Assembly (NCBI RefSeq): GCF_026616195.1
Contig: NZ_JANHDH010000006.1
Span: 1-64,000, forward strand
Origin: Haloarchaeobius amylolyticus
GTDB taxonomy: Archaea; Halobacteriota; Halobacteria; Halobacteriales; Natrialbaceae
Direction: 5' to 3'
Length of the DNA: 64,000 nt
Positions 52,476-61,638 of this stretch are shown in pieces. The position numbers and the translations under genes are program-made. Position 1 is the first letter of the stretch; each line of letters starts with the position of its first letter. The notes under the pieces were generated by a model that saw nothing but the letters and a program-made list of their open reading frames with translations, ran no database searches and was not told the origin of the DNA.

Positions 52476-52973
52476 ATGTCGAAGTCTCCGGGACGATACG
52501 GGACGCGGGTGCCAGAGAAGACCGTAGCGATACTCTCGACCTTCGAAGGGCGGTCCGGGGTGGCCCACCTGTCGGCGGGGCTGCTCGCCTGTCTGGTCTG
52601 GGCGGGTGGCTCCGTACTCCTCGGCGAGGTGGGGTCACTCGTCGCATTCGCGACCGCCGGTGTCGGCTGTGGTCTCGTCCTCGGCGTCGCGTTCACGCGG
52701 GCGCTCGGTGGGCCGGTGTTGAACCTGCTCGCGAGCCTGTTCTGTCCGGGACTCCTCGCCGGAACCGGGACAGTTGCGGGGGTGTTCCCCGTCGCGATGC
52801 TCTACCGGCTCGACGTGGAACTCGCCCTCGTCCTCCCGTCGTTCCTCGTCACGCTGGGATGCATGCTCGCGTGGTTCTCGGTGCTCGGCCCGGACAGGAT
52901 AGAGGGGTGGTCACGTCGGCACCTGCCCGCAGCCTTCCTGACTACGGCGACGGACACCTCTCCCTCCGAGTAG
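52476..52973 (+). CDS. Membrane protein of unknown function
   Basis: This 165-residue protein has four hydrophobic helices: GLLACLVWAGGSVLLGEVGSL, FATAGVGCGLVLGVAFT, LNLLASLFCPGLLAGTGTVAG and ALVLPSFLVTLGCMLAWFSVL. The ends are polar. The family is not recognised. It is monocistronic by spacing, and TTATCC about 28 bases upstream of the ATG is a plausible promoter. Confidence 0.6.
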   Translation: MSKSPGRYGTRVPEKTVAILSTFEGRSGVAHLSAGLLACLVWAGGSVLLGEVGSLVAFATAGVGCGLVLGVAFTRALGGPVLNLLASLFCPGLLAGTGTVAGVFPVAMLYRLDVELALVLPSFLVTLGCMLAWFSVLGPDRIEGWSRRHLPAAFLTTATDTSPSE

Positions 52974-53043
52974 CCATCCGCATGGCAGCCCACCAGCTAT
53001 CCTCGGGCGTGCTTTCAATAGTTGCCGCCCCATTGACCGAGGC

Positions 53044-53445
53044 ATGACAACCCTACTCGTCGGCACCGACCAGGAGGCGACGAGTCACCGGCTCTGTGAC
53101 TACCTCGAGGACCGCATCGAGACGGTCGAGACGCTGCACGTCGTCAACTCACTCAAGGGTGGCAACGACGACGCGAAGGTCGCGGCGGGGCAGGCCGCCC
53201 TCGACGTGTTCACCGACCGCTTCGGTGACCGGATCGCGGTCGAGACCCACCAGTACACCCGGGGCAACGACGCCACGGCCGACCTGCTGACGGCGGCCCG
53301 CGAGTTCGACGTGGCCGAGGTGGTCCTCGGCATCGACCAGAAGCGCACGCAGGTGAACAAGCTCATCTTCGGGAGCGTCGCCCAGGCCGTCCTGTTGCAG
53401 ACGGACCGGCCGGTCGTCGGCGTCCCGCTCCCGCCGGAGGACTGA
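53044..53445 (+). CDS. Universal stress protein (UspA family)
   Basis: This is a 133-residue single-domain protein. TLLVGTDQEATSHRLCDYL starts the Usp fold; AEVVLGIDQKRTQVNKLIFGSVAQAVLLQ and RPVVGVPLPPED end it. The classical G-2x-G-9x-G(S/T) nucleotide-binding motif is only partly present, so ATP binding is doubtful. It is followed two bases later by a membrane-protein gene and then a cytochrome oxidase subunit I gene, suggesting a respiratory or stress operon. Confidence 0.8.
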   Translation: MTTLLVGTDQEATSHRLCDYLEDRIETVETLHVVNSLKGGNDDAKVAAGQAALDVFTDRFGDRIAVETHQYTRGNDATADLLTAAREFDVAEVVLGIDQKRTQVNKLIFGSVAQAVLLQTDRPVVGVPLPPED

Positions 53446-53447
53446 CC

Positions 53448-53918
53448 ATGGCGGCCACCAACAACGGGTCGGAGACGGTGCCGGCGCCGGTCGCGGCCAT
53501 CGCGGGCGGGCTGGCCGGCGTCACCGTGATGTCGGTCCTGTTCGTCGTCTTCGAGGTCCAGACACGGACGCAGATGGAGCTGTTCCAGGTCGTCGCCCGG
53601 TTCGCGGGCGTCCCCGGCCGGGTGTACGTCGGGTTCGCGCTGTTCGTGGTCGCGGGGACGGTCGCGTGGCCGCTCCTGTTCGTCGCGCTGGAGACCTACG
53701 TCCCGCTGGAGCTCGACCCCGCGGCGGCCGGGATGGGCTTTGCCACCGTCCTCTGGCTCGCCTTCGTCGTCACCGGCCGCGGGTCGCTCACGGGCGCCAT
53801 CCTGCTCGTGTACGCGGTGTCGACGCTCATCGCCCACCTCGCCTACGGCTTCACCCTCGGAGCCGTCTACGCCCACCTCACGGGAATCAGACACACCCAC
53901 TCGTCGACGCCGACCTGA
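53448..53918 (+). CDS. Four-helix membrane protein next to cytochrome oxidase subunit I
   Basis: This 156-residue protein has four helices: APVAAIAGGLAGVTVMSVLF, VGFALFVVAGTVAWPLLFVAL, GMGFATVLWLAFVVTG and SLTGAILLVYAVSTLIAHLAYG. The C-terminus is polar with a HTH-rich tail. It sits between a UspA-like gene and the cytochrome oxidase subunit I gene, so it could be an accessory membrane protein of the oxidase, but no known subunit is recognised. Confidence 0.6.
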   Translation: MAATNNGSETVPAPVAAIAGGLAGVTVMSVLFVVFEVQTRTQMELFQVVARFAGVPGRVYVGFALFVVAGTVAWPLLFVALETYVPLELDPAAAGMGFATVLWLAFVVTGRGSLTGAILLVYAVSTLIAHLAYGFTLGAVYAHLTGIRHTHSSTPT

Positions 53919-53978
53919 AGGGGTTCCCGACCTGCCTTGGCGCCGCCTATTTCCGGCTGTTCCGTGAAGGTCCTGCCA

Positions 53979-55748
53979 ATGGCCTCCCCGCTCGCGTCCG
54001 GGCTCGTCCTCGGAATCCTGGCGGTTCTCGTGCTCGTGCTCGTCGCCGTGGTCGTCGGTCGTCGCTTCGAGGACACGCGATTCGGCGGGACACGGCTCCT
54101 CGCGGACGGGGGCTACCTCACCGGGACGAGTCGGCTCACGAACAAGCCGACTGGTCTCATCCGCTGGCTGACGACGGTCGACCACAAGGACATCGGCATC
54201 CTCTACCTCGTGTTCGGGACCGTCGCGGCGCTGTGGGGCGGGATGGACGCGATGATGATGCGGACCGAACTCGTCACCGCCCAGGTCGACGTGTGGAACA
54301 CGGAGACGTACAACCAGCTCTTCACGACCCACGGGCTGACGATGCTGTTCTTCTTCGCGACGCCCGTGTTCACCGGCATCGGGAACTACGTCCTCCCCCT
54401 GCTCATCGGCGCGGACGACATGGCGTTCCCGCGCATCAACGCCATCGCGTTCTGGCTGCTGCCGCCGGCGCTGTTGCTGGTCCGGGCGGGCCTCGTCACG
54501 GACGTCGTCGGGAAGGCGCTGGTGGCGGTCGGGCTGCCGGCAGCGGCCCTGCTGGAACTCGTCCCGCCGGCCGTCGGCTGGACCATGTACGTCCCGATGT
54601 CCCAGTCCTCGGCCATCCCGGGGCACGTGAACCCGCAGGTGTCGACGATGCTCCTCGGGTTGCACCTGAGCGGCGTGGCGACCACCATGGCCGCCATCAA
54701 CTTCGTCGTCACCATCTTCACCGAACGCCCCGACGAGGTCGGCTGGGACCGCCTCGACATCTTCTCGTGGGCGCTCCTGACGACGAGTGCCATCATCATC
54801 TTCGCGTTCCCGCTGCTGGGGAGTACGCTCGTGATGTTGCTGCTGGACCGGACCGTCGAGACGACGTTCTTCACGGTGAACGGGGGCGGCCCGATGCTGT
54901 TCCAGCACCTGTTCTGGTTCTTCGGCCACCCCGAGGTGTACATCCTCGTGCTGCCCGCGTTCGGGCTGGTCAGTTTCATCCTCCCGAAGTTCTGCGGCCG
55001 CAAACTGTTCGGGTTCAGGTTCATCGTCTACTCGACGCTCGCCATCGGCGTGTTGAGCTTCGGCGTCTGGGCGCACCACATGTTCGCGACCGGGGCCGAC
55101 CCGCGGGTCAAGGCGTCGTTCATGGTCGTCTCGGTCGCCATCGCGGTCCCCTCCGCGGTGAAGACCTTCAACTGGATCACGACGATGTGGAACGGGCGGG
55201 TCCGGCTCACCGCCCCGATGCTGTTCTGCATCGGCAGCATCGCCCTGTTCATCGTCGGCGGCGTCACCGGCGTCTTCCTCGCCTCGATTCCGGTCGACCT
55301 GCTGCTCCACGGGACCTACTACGTCGTCGGCCACTTCCACCTCATCATCGTCGGCATCATCCCGTTCTCGATGTTCGCGGCCAGCTACTACTGGTACCCC
55401 CTCATCACCGGGCGGCTCTACAACGAGCGCCTCGCCAGGGTCCACGCCTGGCTCAGCATCGTCGGCGTCGCCCTCACCTTCGTCCCCCTGCTCGTCATCG
55501 GGTACGCCGGCCTCCCGCGTCGCTACGCCTCCTACCCGGTGGGGTACGAACCCCTCCAGCAGGTCGCCACGGTCGGCGCCTACCTCATCGGGGTCGGCGT
55601 CATCCTCTGGCTCTACAACATGCTGAACTCGCTGCGGACCGGCCCCCGCGTGAGACAGGCCGACGTCTGGAACCTCGAGGAGACCGACCAGTTCACCCGG
55701 GAGTGGCAGTGGTTCGAGGAGCAACTGGAGAAGCGGCGGGAGGACTGA
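53979..55748 (+). CDS. Cytochrome c oxidase subunit I (haem-copper oxidase)
   Basis: This 589-residue subunit of the terminal oxidase has about 12-14 helices. Haem a and a3/CuB ligands are present: FTTHGLTMLFFFATP, FWFFGHPEVYILVLPAFGLV (CuB histidine, cross-linked tyrosine and D-channel glutamate), WAHHMFATGADPR (two histidines) and VGHFHLIIVG. IAVPSAVKTFNWITTMW carries the K-channel lysine. This is an A-type oxidase. No subunit II or III gene lies next to it, so they are elsewhere or the subunit is solitary. The ATG at 53979 is chosen over a start 14 codons upstream. Confidence 0.93.
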   Translation: MASPLASGLVLGILAVLVLVLVAVVVGRRFEDTRFGGTRLLADGGYLTGTSRLTNKPTGLIRWLTTVDHKDIGILYLVFGTVAALWGGMDAMMMRTELVTAQVDVWNTETYNQLFTTHGLTMLFFFATPVFTGIGNYVLPLLIGADDMAFPRINAIAFWLLPPALLLVRAGLVTDVVGKALVAVGLPAAALLELVPPAVGWTMYVPMSQSSAIPGHVNPQVSTMLLGLHLSGVATTMAAINFVVTIFTERPDEVGWDRLDIFSWALLTTSAIIIFAFPLLGSTLVMLLLDRTVETTFFTVNGGGPMLFQHLFWFFGHPEVYILVLPAFGLVSFILPKFCGRKLFGFRFIVYSTLAIGVLSFGVWAHHMFATGADPRVKASFMVVSVAIAVPSAVKTFNWITTMWNGRVRLTAPMLFCIGSIALFIVGGVTGVFLASIPVDLLLHGTYYVVGHFHLIIVGIIPFSMFAASYYWYPLITGRLYNERLARVHAWLSIVGVALTFVPLLVIGYAGLPRRYASYPVGYEPLQQVATVGAYLIGVGVILWLYNMLNSLRTGPRVRQADVWNLEETDQFTREWQWFEEQLEKRRED

Positions 55749-55838
55749 CGGGGGTCGCCGCATCCCCACCGATACCCCTGTGTCACGAGATGACAGGGGA
55801 GAGGAAGCTACTTCTCCGCTGGCGGCCATCCTGTATCC

Positions 55839-57029
55839 ATGCCCGACTACCGCCCGCTCTCCGAGGAGGATCGGGAGACCTTCCACGCGTACACGAGCTA
55901 CGCGTTCCGGCCCCACGAGGAGCCGGACGAGTTCGACCCCGAGGAGGACCACTGGGACCTCGGGGCGAACCGCGCCATCTACGACGGCGACGAGCCGCTC
56001 GCGGTCTGCCGACACTACTGGTTCGAGACGACGTGGCGCGGCGTCGACATCGAGTTGCCCGGCCTCTCCGCGGTCGCCTCACCGCCCGAGCACCGCCACG
56101 GCGGCAACGTCCGCCAGTTGCTCCTCGACTCACTGCAGGAGTACCGCGAACGCGGTGACCCGCTCTCCGCGCTCTGGCCGTTCAAGTACGCGTTCTACCA
56201 CAAGTACGGCTGGGACACCACGAACCACCGGGGCGAACTCGAGTTCGACCCCGCGGTCCTCGAACCCATCGTGGCCGACCTCGACGACGAGGGGAGCTTC
56301 CGCCGGCTCGACGGCGGCGACTGGGAGGCGGTCGATGCGGTCCACCGCGAACTGACCGCCGGCGAGGACTTCGCCATCAGGCGCTCCGAGGGCTGGTGGC
56401 GCCACCGCTGGTTCGAGGGCTGGGACCAGGACCCCTACGTCTACGGCTGGGAGCGCGACGGCGAGATCGCGGGCTACGTCAACTACAAGGTCGAAGACGG
56501 CGACGACGGTCGCACGTTCGCGGCCTGGGAGCTCGGCGCCGTCGACCACGAGGCGTACCTGCACTGCCTGCGGTTCATCTACTCGCACGACTCGCAGGTC
56601 TCGACGGTCACCCTGCACACCGGGACCGACGCCCTGCTGCTCGACCTCGTCGACGACCCCCAGAACGTCACCGTGACGGAGAAGACCGGGCCCATGGTCC
56701 GGGTCGTGGACGTGGTCGACGCGCTGGAGACCATGCCCTACCCGTCGGAATTAGAGACGGGTCTCGTCCTCGCGGTCGAGGACTCGCTCGCCGACTGGAA
56801 CGACGACCGGTTCGAACTCACCGTCGAAGATGGCGAGGGGACCTGCACGCCGACCGACGCGAGCCCCGACGTGACCCTCGACATCGCGGCGCTCTCCCAG
56901 CTCGTCATCGGCTACGCGCCGCTTTCACGGCTGCTGAAGACCGCCGACATCGAGGCCGACGAGCACGTCCGGGAGGACCTCGCGGCGCTGTTCCCGCCGC
57001 GGAACGTCTTCCTCCGGGACTTCTTCTGA
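55839..57029 (+). CDS. GNAT acetyltransferase, Eis-like
   Basis: The 396-residue protein has three parts like mycobacterial Eis. Residues 1-150 are a GNAT fold with SAVASPPEHRHGGNVRQLLLDSL (acetyl-CoA loop). Residues about 150-285 are a second, degenerate GNAT-like fold with DPYVYGWERDGEIAGYVNY. A C-terminal SCP2-like domain ends in FPPRNVFLRDFF, whose terminal carboxylate is used in catalysis by Eis. The substrate in archaea is unknown; Eis acetylates amines. Confidence 0.85.
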   Translation: MPDYRPLSEEDRETFHAYTSYAFRPHEEPDEFDPEEDHWDLGANRAIYDGDEPLAVCRHYWFETTWRGVDIELPGLSAVASPPEHRHGGNVRQLLLDSLQEYRERGDPLSALWPFKYAFYHKYGWDTTNHRGELEFDPAVLEPIVADLDDEGSFRRLDGGDWEAVDAVHRELTAGEDFAIRRSEGWWRHRWFEGWDQDPYVYGWERDGEIAGYVNYKVEDGDDGRTFAAWELGAVDHEAYLHCLRFIYSHDSQVSTVTLHTGTDALLLDLVDDPQNVTVTEKTGPMVRVVDVVDALETMPYPSELETGLVLAVEDSLADWNDDRFELTVEDGEGTCTPTDASPDVTLDIAALSQLVIGYAPLSRLLKTADIEADEHVREDLAALFPPRNVFLRDFF

Positions 57030-57058
57030 GGGCTTCGTGGTCGACGCCATCGACCACG

Positions 57059-58207
57059 CTAGGCCACGTTCTGCTCGTCGTGCAACTCGCCGGCCTCGAA
57101 GCGGTCACTCGATAGCGCGCCGATGTCGACCAGCGACGCCTCGCCGTCGAGGACGAGTTCGGCGACGAGCTGCCCGACCGCGGGCGCGTGCTGGAACCCG
57201 TGCCCGGAGAACCCGATGGCGTTGACGAACCCGGGTATCGTCTCCTCGACGATGGGGTGGTGGTCGGGCGTGACGGCGTACAGGCCGGCCCACCCGCGCT
57301 TGATGCGCGTCTCGGGGCCGAAGTAGCCCGCGTAGTCGGCGGCGTGTTCGACCGCCTCGATCATCCAGTCGAGGTCGGCGTTCCCGTCGAACCCGTCGGG
57401 GTCCACGTCGGGGTCCTCGTCGGCGAAGTGGCCGCCGACGATGGCGCTACCCTCGCGCTCGGGGCGGAAGTACGAGCCCGTGTCGAGGTCGATGGTGAGT
57501 GGGACCTCGTCCGGGACCGGCGTCTCCGGGTCGACCACGGCGACCTGCCGGCGGCGAGGAGCGACCGGCAGGTCGAGCCCGGCCAGCTCCGCGATGCGGC
57601 CCGCCCAGGGGCCGGCCGCGTTCACCACGAAGTCGGCGTCGAGGCGCCCGTCGTCGGTCTCGACGCCGACGACCGCGCCGTCTCGCGTCTCGATGGCCGT
57701 GACAGCGGTCTTGGTGCGGACCTCGGCGCCGGCCTCGGTCGCGGCCTGCGAGAACCCCTGGAGGGCTAGGTGCGGGTCCGCGAAGCCGTCGTCCGGGCAG
57801 AACGTCGCGGCCTGGAACGGCTCGACGTCGAGTTCCGGGCAGACCTCGGCGGCCTCCGCCGGGGTGAGGAACCGACTGTCGACCCCCTCCTCCTGTTGCA
57901 TGGCGACGTTCGCCTCGAACGCCGCGGCCGTCTCTTCCTCGCGTGCGAGCAGGAGGTACCCCGACCGCCGGTAGGCGATGTCGACGCCGAACTCGTCCGC
58001 GAACGACTCCCAGACCCGGACGCTCTCGCGCGATAGCTGGACGTTGACCCGGGTCGAGAACTGGTGTCTGATGCCGCCCGCCGACCGTTCGGTGCTGCCC
58101 GCACCGATGCTGCCCTTCTCGCAGACGACCACGTCGGCCCCGCGGTCGGCCAGCGAGTACGCGGAGGCGAGCCCCACGATTCCGCCACCGATGACGACTA
58201 CGTTCAT
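57059..58207 (-). CDS. FAD-dependent amino-acid oxidoreductase (DAO family)
   Basis: This is a 382-residue protein of the D-amino acid/glycine/sarcosine oxidase fold. VVVIGGGIVGLASAYSLADRG binds FAD, GAGSTERSAGGIRHQFST is the flavin/substrate-contact segment, and GWAGLYAVTPDHHPIVEE and AIGFSGHGFQHAPAVGQL are the typical C-terminal elements. It is divergent from an ornithine cyclodeaminase-family gene 95 bases away; together they suggest catabolism of an amino acid with a shared control region. The substrate is unknown. Confidence 0.88.
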   Translation of the reverse strand: MNVVVIGGGIVGLASAYSLADRGADVVVCEKGSIGAGSTERSAGGIRHQFSTRVNVQLSRESVRVWESFADEFGVDIAYRRSGYLLLAREEETAAAFEANVAMQQEEGVDSRFLTPAEAAEVCPELDVEPFQAATFCPDDGFADPHLALQGFSQAATEAGAEVRTKTAVTAIETRDGAVVGVETDDGRLDADFVVNAAGPWAGRIAELAGLDLPVAPRRRQVAVVDPETPVPDEVPLTIDLDTGSYFRPEREGSAIVGGHFADEDPDVDPDGFDGNADLDWMIEAVEHAADYAGYFGPETRIKRGWAGLYAVTPDHHPIVEETIPGFVNAIGFSGHGFQHAPAVGQLVAELVLDGEASLVDIGALSSDRFEAGELHDEQNVA

Positions 58208-58302
58208 GGCCGAACCACGTGGTGCCGGTTGTTAACCGTTGCCGACCCGGCGGTCCGGACCGACCACCCAGAACTAACCCCGCCGGGGTCGTGTCTCGAC
58301 CC

Positions 58303-59277
58303 ATGGTTCGCATCCTCTCCGACGCAGACGTCGACGCGCTGCTCGACCTCGGCGACCTCCTCGACGTGGTCGAGACGGCCTTCCGCAAGCAGGCGGCGGG
58401 CGCGGTCGAACGCCCGCCCAGACCGCACTTCCCAGTCGGGACCGGCCTCGACGCCGACGCGCCCGAGGACCCCCTCGGGACGGGACTGACGATGCCGGCG
58501 TACCTCCACGGCGACGACACCTACGCGACCAAGCTCGCCAGCGTCCACGAGGGCAACGCCGACCGCGGGCTCCCGACCGTGAACGCCCAGATCGCCGTGA
58601 CCGACGCGGCGACCGGCCAGCCCGTCGCCTACATGGCCGGGACGCGGGTGACCAACGCCCGGACCGGCTGCATCGGCGGGAACGCGGTCCGCCACCTGAC
58701 CGAGGGACCCGTCTCGCTCGCGGTGTTCGGCGCCGGGACACAGGCGCGCTGGCAGACCCGGGCCATCGCGGCCGCGACCGACATCGACTCGGTCGCGGTC
58801 TACTCCCCCAGCGACTCCCGGGAGGCGTGTGCCGCGGACCTCGGGGACGAACTCGACGCGTCCGTCCGGGCCGCCGACTCCCCGGCCGACGCGCTCTCGG
58901 GTGCCAGCGTGGTCGTCACGGCCACGACCAGTACCGAACCCGTGCTCGACGCCGCCGACCTCGCCGACGGGACCCTCGTCGTGGCGGTCGGGGCGTACAC
59001 GTCCGAGATGTGCGAACTCGACGCCGAGACGGTCGCCCGGGCGGGGCGCATCTACGCCGACGTACCCGAGGAAGCCGTGGAGACGGGCGACCTGCAGAAT
59101 CGCGTCTCCGCCGACGACTGCCGTCCCCTCGCGGCCGCCTTCGACGACCAGCCGGTCGGGGCCGACGAGGTGGTCGTCGTCGAGAGCGTCGGGTCGGCCG
59201 TCCTCGACGCCGCGACCGCCGGCTGGCTGGTCGAGCGCGCCGCCGAGAACGGGGTCGGGGAGGCGGTCTCGCTCTGA
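58303..59277 (+). CDS. Ornithine cyclodeaminase / mu-crystallin family protein
   Basis: This 324-residue NAD(P)-dependent enzyme has GDDTYATKLASVHEGNADRG, with the conserved K that contacts the substrate, GTRVTNARTGCIGGNAVRHL, and VSLAVFGAGTQARWQTRAIA, a Rossmann motif. SVVVTATTSTEPVLDAADL and VAVGAYTSEMCELD follow. The family includes ornithine cyclodeaminase, alanine dehydrogenase and imine reductases, so the exact reaction is uncertain. It is divergent from an FAD amino-acid oxidase gene and may act on its imino-acid product. Confidence 0.87.
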   Translation: MVRILSDADVDALLDLGDLLDVVETAFRKQAAGAVERPPRPHFPVGTGLDADAPEDPLGTGLTMPAYLHGDDTYATKLASVHEGNADRGLPTVNAQIAVTDAATGQPVAYMAGTRVTNARTGCIGGNAVRHLTEGPVSLAVFGAGTQARWQTRAIAAATDIDSVAVYSPSDSREACAADLGDELDASVRAADSPADALSGASVVVTATTSTEPVLDAADLADGTLVVAVGAYTSEMCELDAETVARAGRIYADVPEEAVETGDLQNRVSADDCRPLAAAFDDQPVGADEVVVVESVGSAVLDAATAGWLVERAAENGVGEAVSL

Positions 59278-59306
59278 CCTGCGGGGGCACGAATCGGCCA
59301 CGAAAC

Positions 59307-59315
59307 GTATATAGG
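59307..59315 (+). promoter_or_regulatory. TATA box of the degenerate histidine kinase gene
   Basis: GTATATAGG lies about 95 bases before the ATG at 59407, which gives a 5' leader of roughly 70 bases. That is unusual here, where most genes appear leaderless. Confidence 0.45.
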
Positions 59316-59406
59316 GTTATTGCGTAGTACGGCACAGTCGCCGAGCCATGCATGCGTCACCCTCGACAGGTCGTGCACGATTCTCGACACACCGGGTGGT
59401 CGACGC

Positions 59407-61266
59407 ATGAACGACGGCACACGCACGACGGGACGGTCGCTTCCCATCCTCGACCGTGTCGGTGACGCCTTCTTCGCGCTCGACACCGGCTGGCGCTTCA
59501 CGTACATCAACGACCGCGCCGAGTCGCTGCTCAAGCGCTCGCGGAAGGACCTCATCGGCCGGGTCATGTGGGACGAGTTCCCCGAGACGGTCGAGACGCA
59601 GTTCCCCGAGGGCTTCCACCAGGCGATGGAGACCCAGGAACCCGTCTCCTTCGAGGTGTACCACCACCCCCTCGACACCTGGTTCGAGGCGCGAGCCTAC
59701 CCCTCCCCCTCCGGGCTCTCGGTCTACCTCCGGGACATCACCGACCGGAAGGACCGCGAGAACGAACTCGCCCAGCACGCCCGCGTGGTCGAGGCGGTCC
59801 ACGACGGCGTCATCACGGTCGACGACCAGAACCGCATCGCCAGCGTGAACGAGGCCATCGAGACCTCGCTCGGGGCGACGCGGGACGAACTCGTCGGCGA
59901 ACCCATCCGCCGGCTCCCCGAACTCGCCTCCATCAACGCCGAGGGCGCGATGGCGATGGGCGAGGCCATCGGGAAGATACAGTCCGGCAACGCCCGTCAC
60001 TCCCGGTTCGAACTCGAGTTCACCAACGCCGAGGGCGAGCAACGCGTCGGCGAGATGCGCATGGTCGCCCTCGGCGAGGGCCAGGCCAGCGTCGCCGGCG
60101 TCATCCGGGACGTGACCGAGCAACGCGAGTACGAGCGCATGGTCGGCTCGCTGCACGAGGTCACGCGCTGGCTGTTCCAGGCCGAGGACGCCGCCGAGAT
60201 CTGCTCCGTGGCGGTCCACGCCGCCGGCGAGATGCTCGACCTGCCGATCAGCGGCGTCTGGCTCATCAACGACGAGGAGGGCGTCCTCGACCCGATGGCC
60301 GCCACGATGGACGCCCACACCGAACTCGGCGGGCTCCCGCAGTTCTACGAGGGCGAGGGGCTGATCTGGGACGTCTACCGCGAGGGCGAGGCGCGCGTGT
60401 TCGACGACCTCTCCGAGGTGGAGGGCGTCTACAACCCGAACACGCCCCTCGAGAGCGAGATTATCGTCCCAATCGGCCCCCACGGCGTCATGATGACCGG
60501 GTCGCTCCAGCCCGACGGCTTCGACGAGACCGACCTCGAACTCATGTCGCTGCTGGCGTCGAACACCGAGGCCGCCCTCGACCGCGCCGACCGCGAGAAA
60601 CTGCTCCAGGAGCGCAAGCAGAGCCTCGCCCGCCAGTCCGAGCGCCTGCGGGCCGTGGCGAACATCCTCTCGGACGACCTCCAGCGCCACCTCGACACGG
60701 TAGCGAGCGAGTTCGCGGGCGAGGAGGAAGCGGGCGCCGCGGAGACGCTCGGGCGCGCCGAAGAGCTGGTCGACGACATCCTCGAGTTCGCCCGCGACCA
60801 GACCTCCATCGGCTCGCGCTCCTCGGTCGACTTCGAGAGCGCACTGGCCGACGCGCTCGACGCCTCCATCGCCGAGGACATGACGGTCTACCTCGAGTTC
60901 GAGGGCCGCCTCCGGGCCGAGCGCGACCGCTTCGTCCACATGCTCGAGACGGTCTTCAACGACATCACCGCCCGCGCCGGGGACGACGAGGCGACGGTCC
61001 GCATCGGCCCCATCGAGGACGACGCGACGGGCCGACCGACCGGCTTCTACATCCTCGACGACGCCGAGAAGATCCCCGAGACCGAGTTCGACCGGGTGTT
61101 CGAGCCCGCGACGACCGACGAGTCCGACGCGGTCGGCCTCGGCCTCGCCGTGGCCCGGGAGATCGCCGAGGCCCACGGCTGGGAGGTCGACGTCTCGACC
61201 GGGCAGGCCGGGGGCACGCAGTTCTCGCTGACCGGGCTGGTGACCTTCGAGGTCACGCGCCAGTGA
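59407..61266 (+). CDS. PAS/GAF histidine kinase-like protein with degenerate catalytic core
   Basis: The 619-residue protein has two PAS domains (about residues 10-115, DRVGDAFFALDTGWRFTYIN, and 120-245, VVEAVHDGVITVDDQNRIAS), a GAF domain (about 250-400, LHEVTRWLFQAEDAAEICSV) and a kinase-like end. The H-box reads ILSDDLQRHL: an aspartate (about residue 423) replaces the phospho-acceptor histidine. The N-box is ETVFNDITARAG, so N is replaced by D. The G1 box is DDAEKIP instead of DDGEGMP. VGLGLAVAREI remains of G2. It is probably a pseudokinase, acting as a sensor or partner. It converges on the HalX regulator at 61639. Confidence 0.85.
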   Translation: MNDGTRTTGRSLPILDRVGDAFFALDTGWRFTYINDRAESLLKRSRKDLIGRVMWDEFPETVETQFPEGFHQAMETQEPVSFEVYHHPLDTWFEARAYPSPSGLSVYLRDITDRKDRENELAQHARVVEAVHDGVITVDDQNRIASVNEAIETSLGATRDELVGEPIRRLPELASINAEGAMAMGEAIGKIQSGNARHSRFELEFTNAEGEQRVGEMRMVALGEGQASVAGVIRDVTEQREYERMVGSLHEVTRWLFQAEDAAEICSVAVHAAGEMLDLPISGVWLINDEEGVLDPMAATMDAHTELGGLPQFYEGEGLIWDVYREGEARVFDDLSEVEGVYNPNTPLESEIIVPIGPHGVMMTGSLQPDGFDETDLELMSLLASNTEAALDRADREKLLQERKQSLARQSERLRAVANILSDDLQRHLDTVASEFAGEEEAGAAETLGRAEELVDDILEFARDQTSIGSRSSVDFESALADALDASIAEDMTVYLEFEGRLRAERDRFVHMLETVFNDITARAGDDEATVRIGPIEDDATGRPTGFYILDDAEKIPETEFDRVFEPATTDESDAVGLGLAVAREIAEAHGWEVDVSTGQAGGTQFSLTGLVTFEVTRQ

Positions 61267-61272
61267 CCGACG

Positions 61273-61575
61273 ATGCCCGCCGCTGACGACCAGTCGACTG
61301 CGGAGGCCACCCCTCGCCCCTGGGAGTACGTGCTGGGGTTCCTCACCATCCCGGCGCTGACCGCGGCGGTGCTCGTCGGTGCGGTCGTCCTCACCCCCGG
61401 AGCCCCGTTCTCGTGTGGCTTCGTTCCCACCCGTGCCCCCTGGCTCTGTGACTGGCTGACCGCGTTCCGGGGGAACGTCCTCCTGCTCGCACTCCTCGTC
61501 TTCGGGGGGACCACCTGCCTCGCGATGGTCGTCGGGTACTCGCGGGTCCTGCTCGCCGAACTTCTGGACCGGTAA
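61273..61575 (+). CDS. Small two-helix membrane protein
   Basis: This 100-residue protein has two hydrophobic helices, YVLGFLTIPALTAAVLVGAVVL and NVLLLALLVFGGTTCLAMVVGY, separated by a loop with two cysteines (FSCGFVPTRAPWLCDW) that may form a disulfide outside the membrane. It starts six bases after the stop of the histidine kinase-like gene, so the two are probably co-transcribed. No family is recognised. Confidence 0.62.
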   Translation: MPAADDQSTAEATPRPWEYVLGFLTIPALTAAVLVGAVVLTPGAPFSCGFVPTRAPWLCDWLTAFRGNVLLLALLVFGGTTCLAMVVGYSRVLLAELLDR

Positions 61576-61638
61576 GGCGAGTCTGGCCAGTACCTATGCG
61601 ATAGTGGTCGTACACCGCCCGTGACGGGAGAACGGGGT

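Noticed and set aside
53100-56015. Minus-strand open frame of 971 codons opposite the oxidase genes
   Set aside because: The translation is a low-complexity Arg/Asp/Glu chain antisense to the UspA, membrane protein and cytochrome oxidase genes, all of which have clear family motifs.
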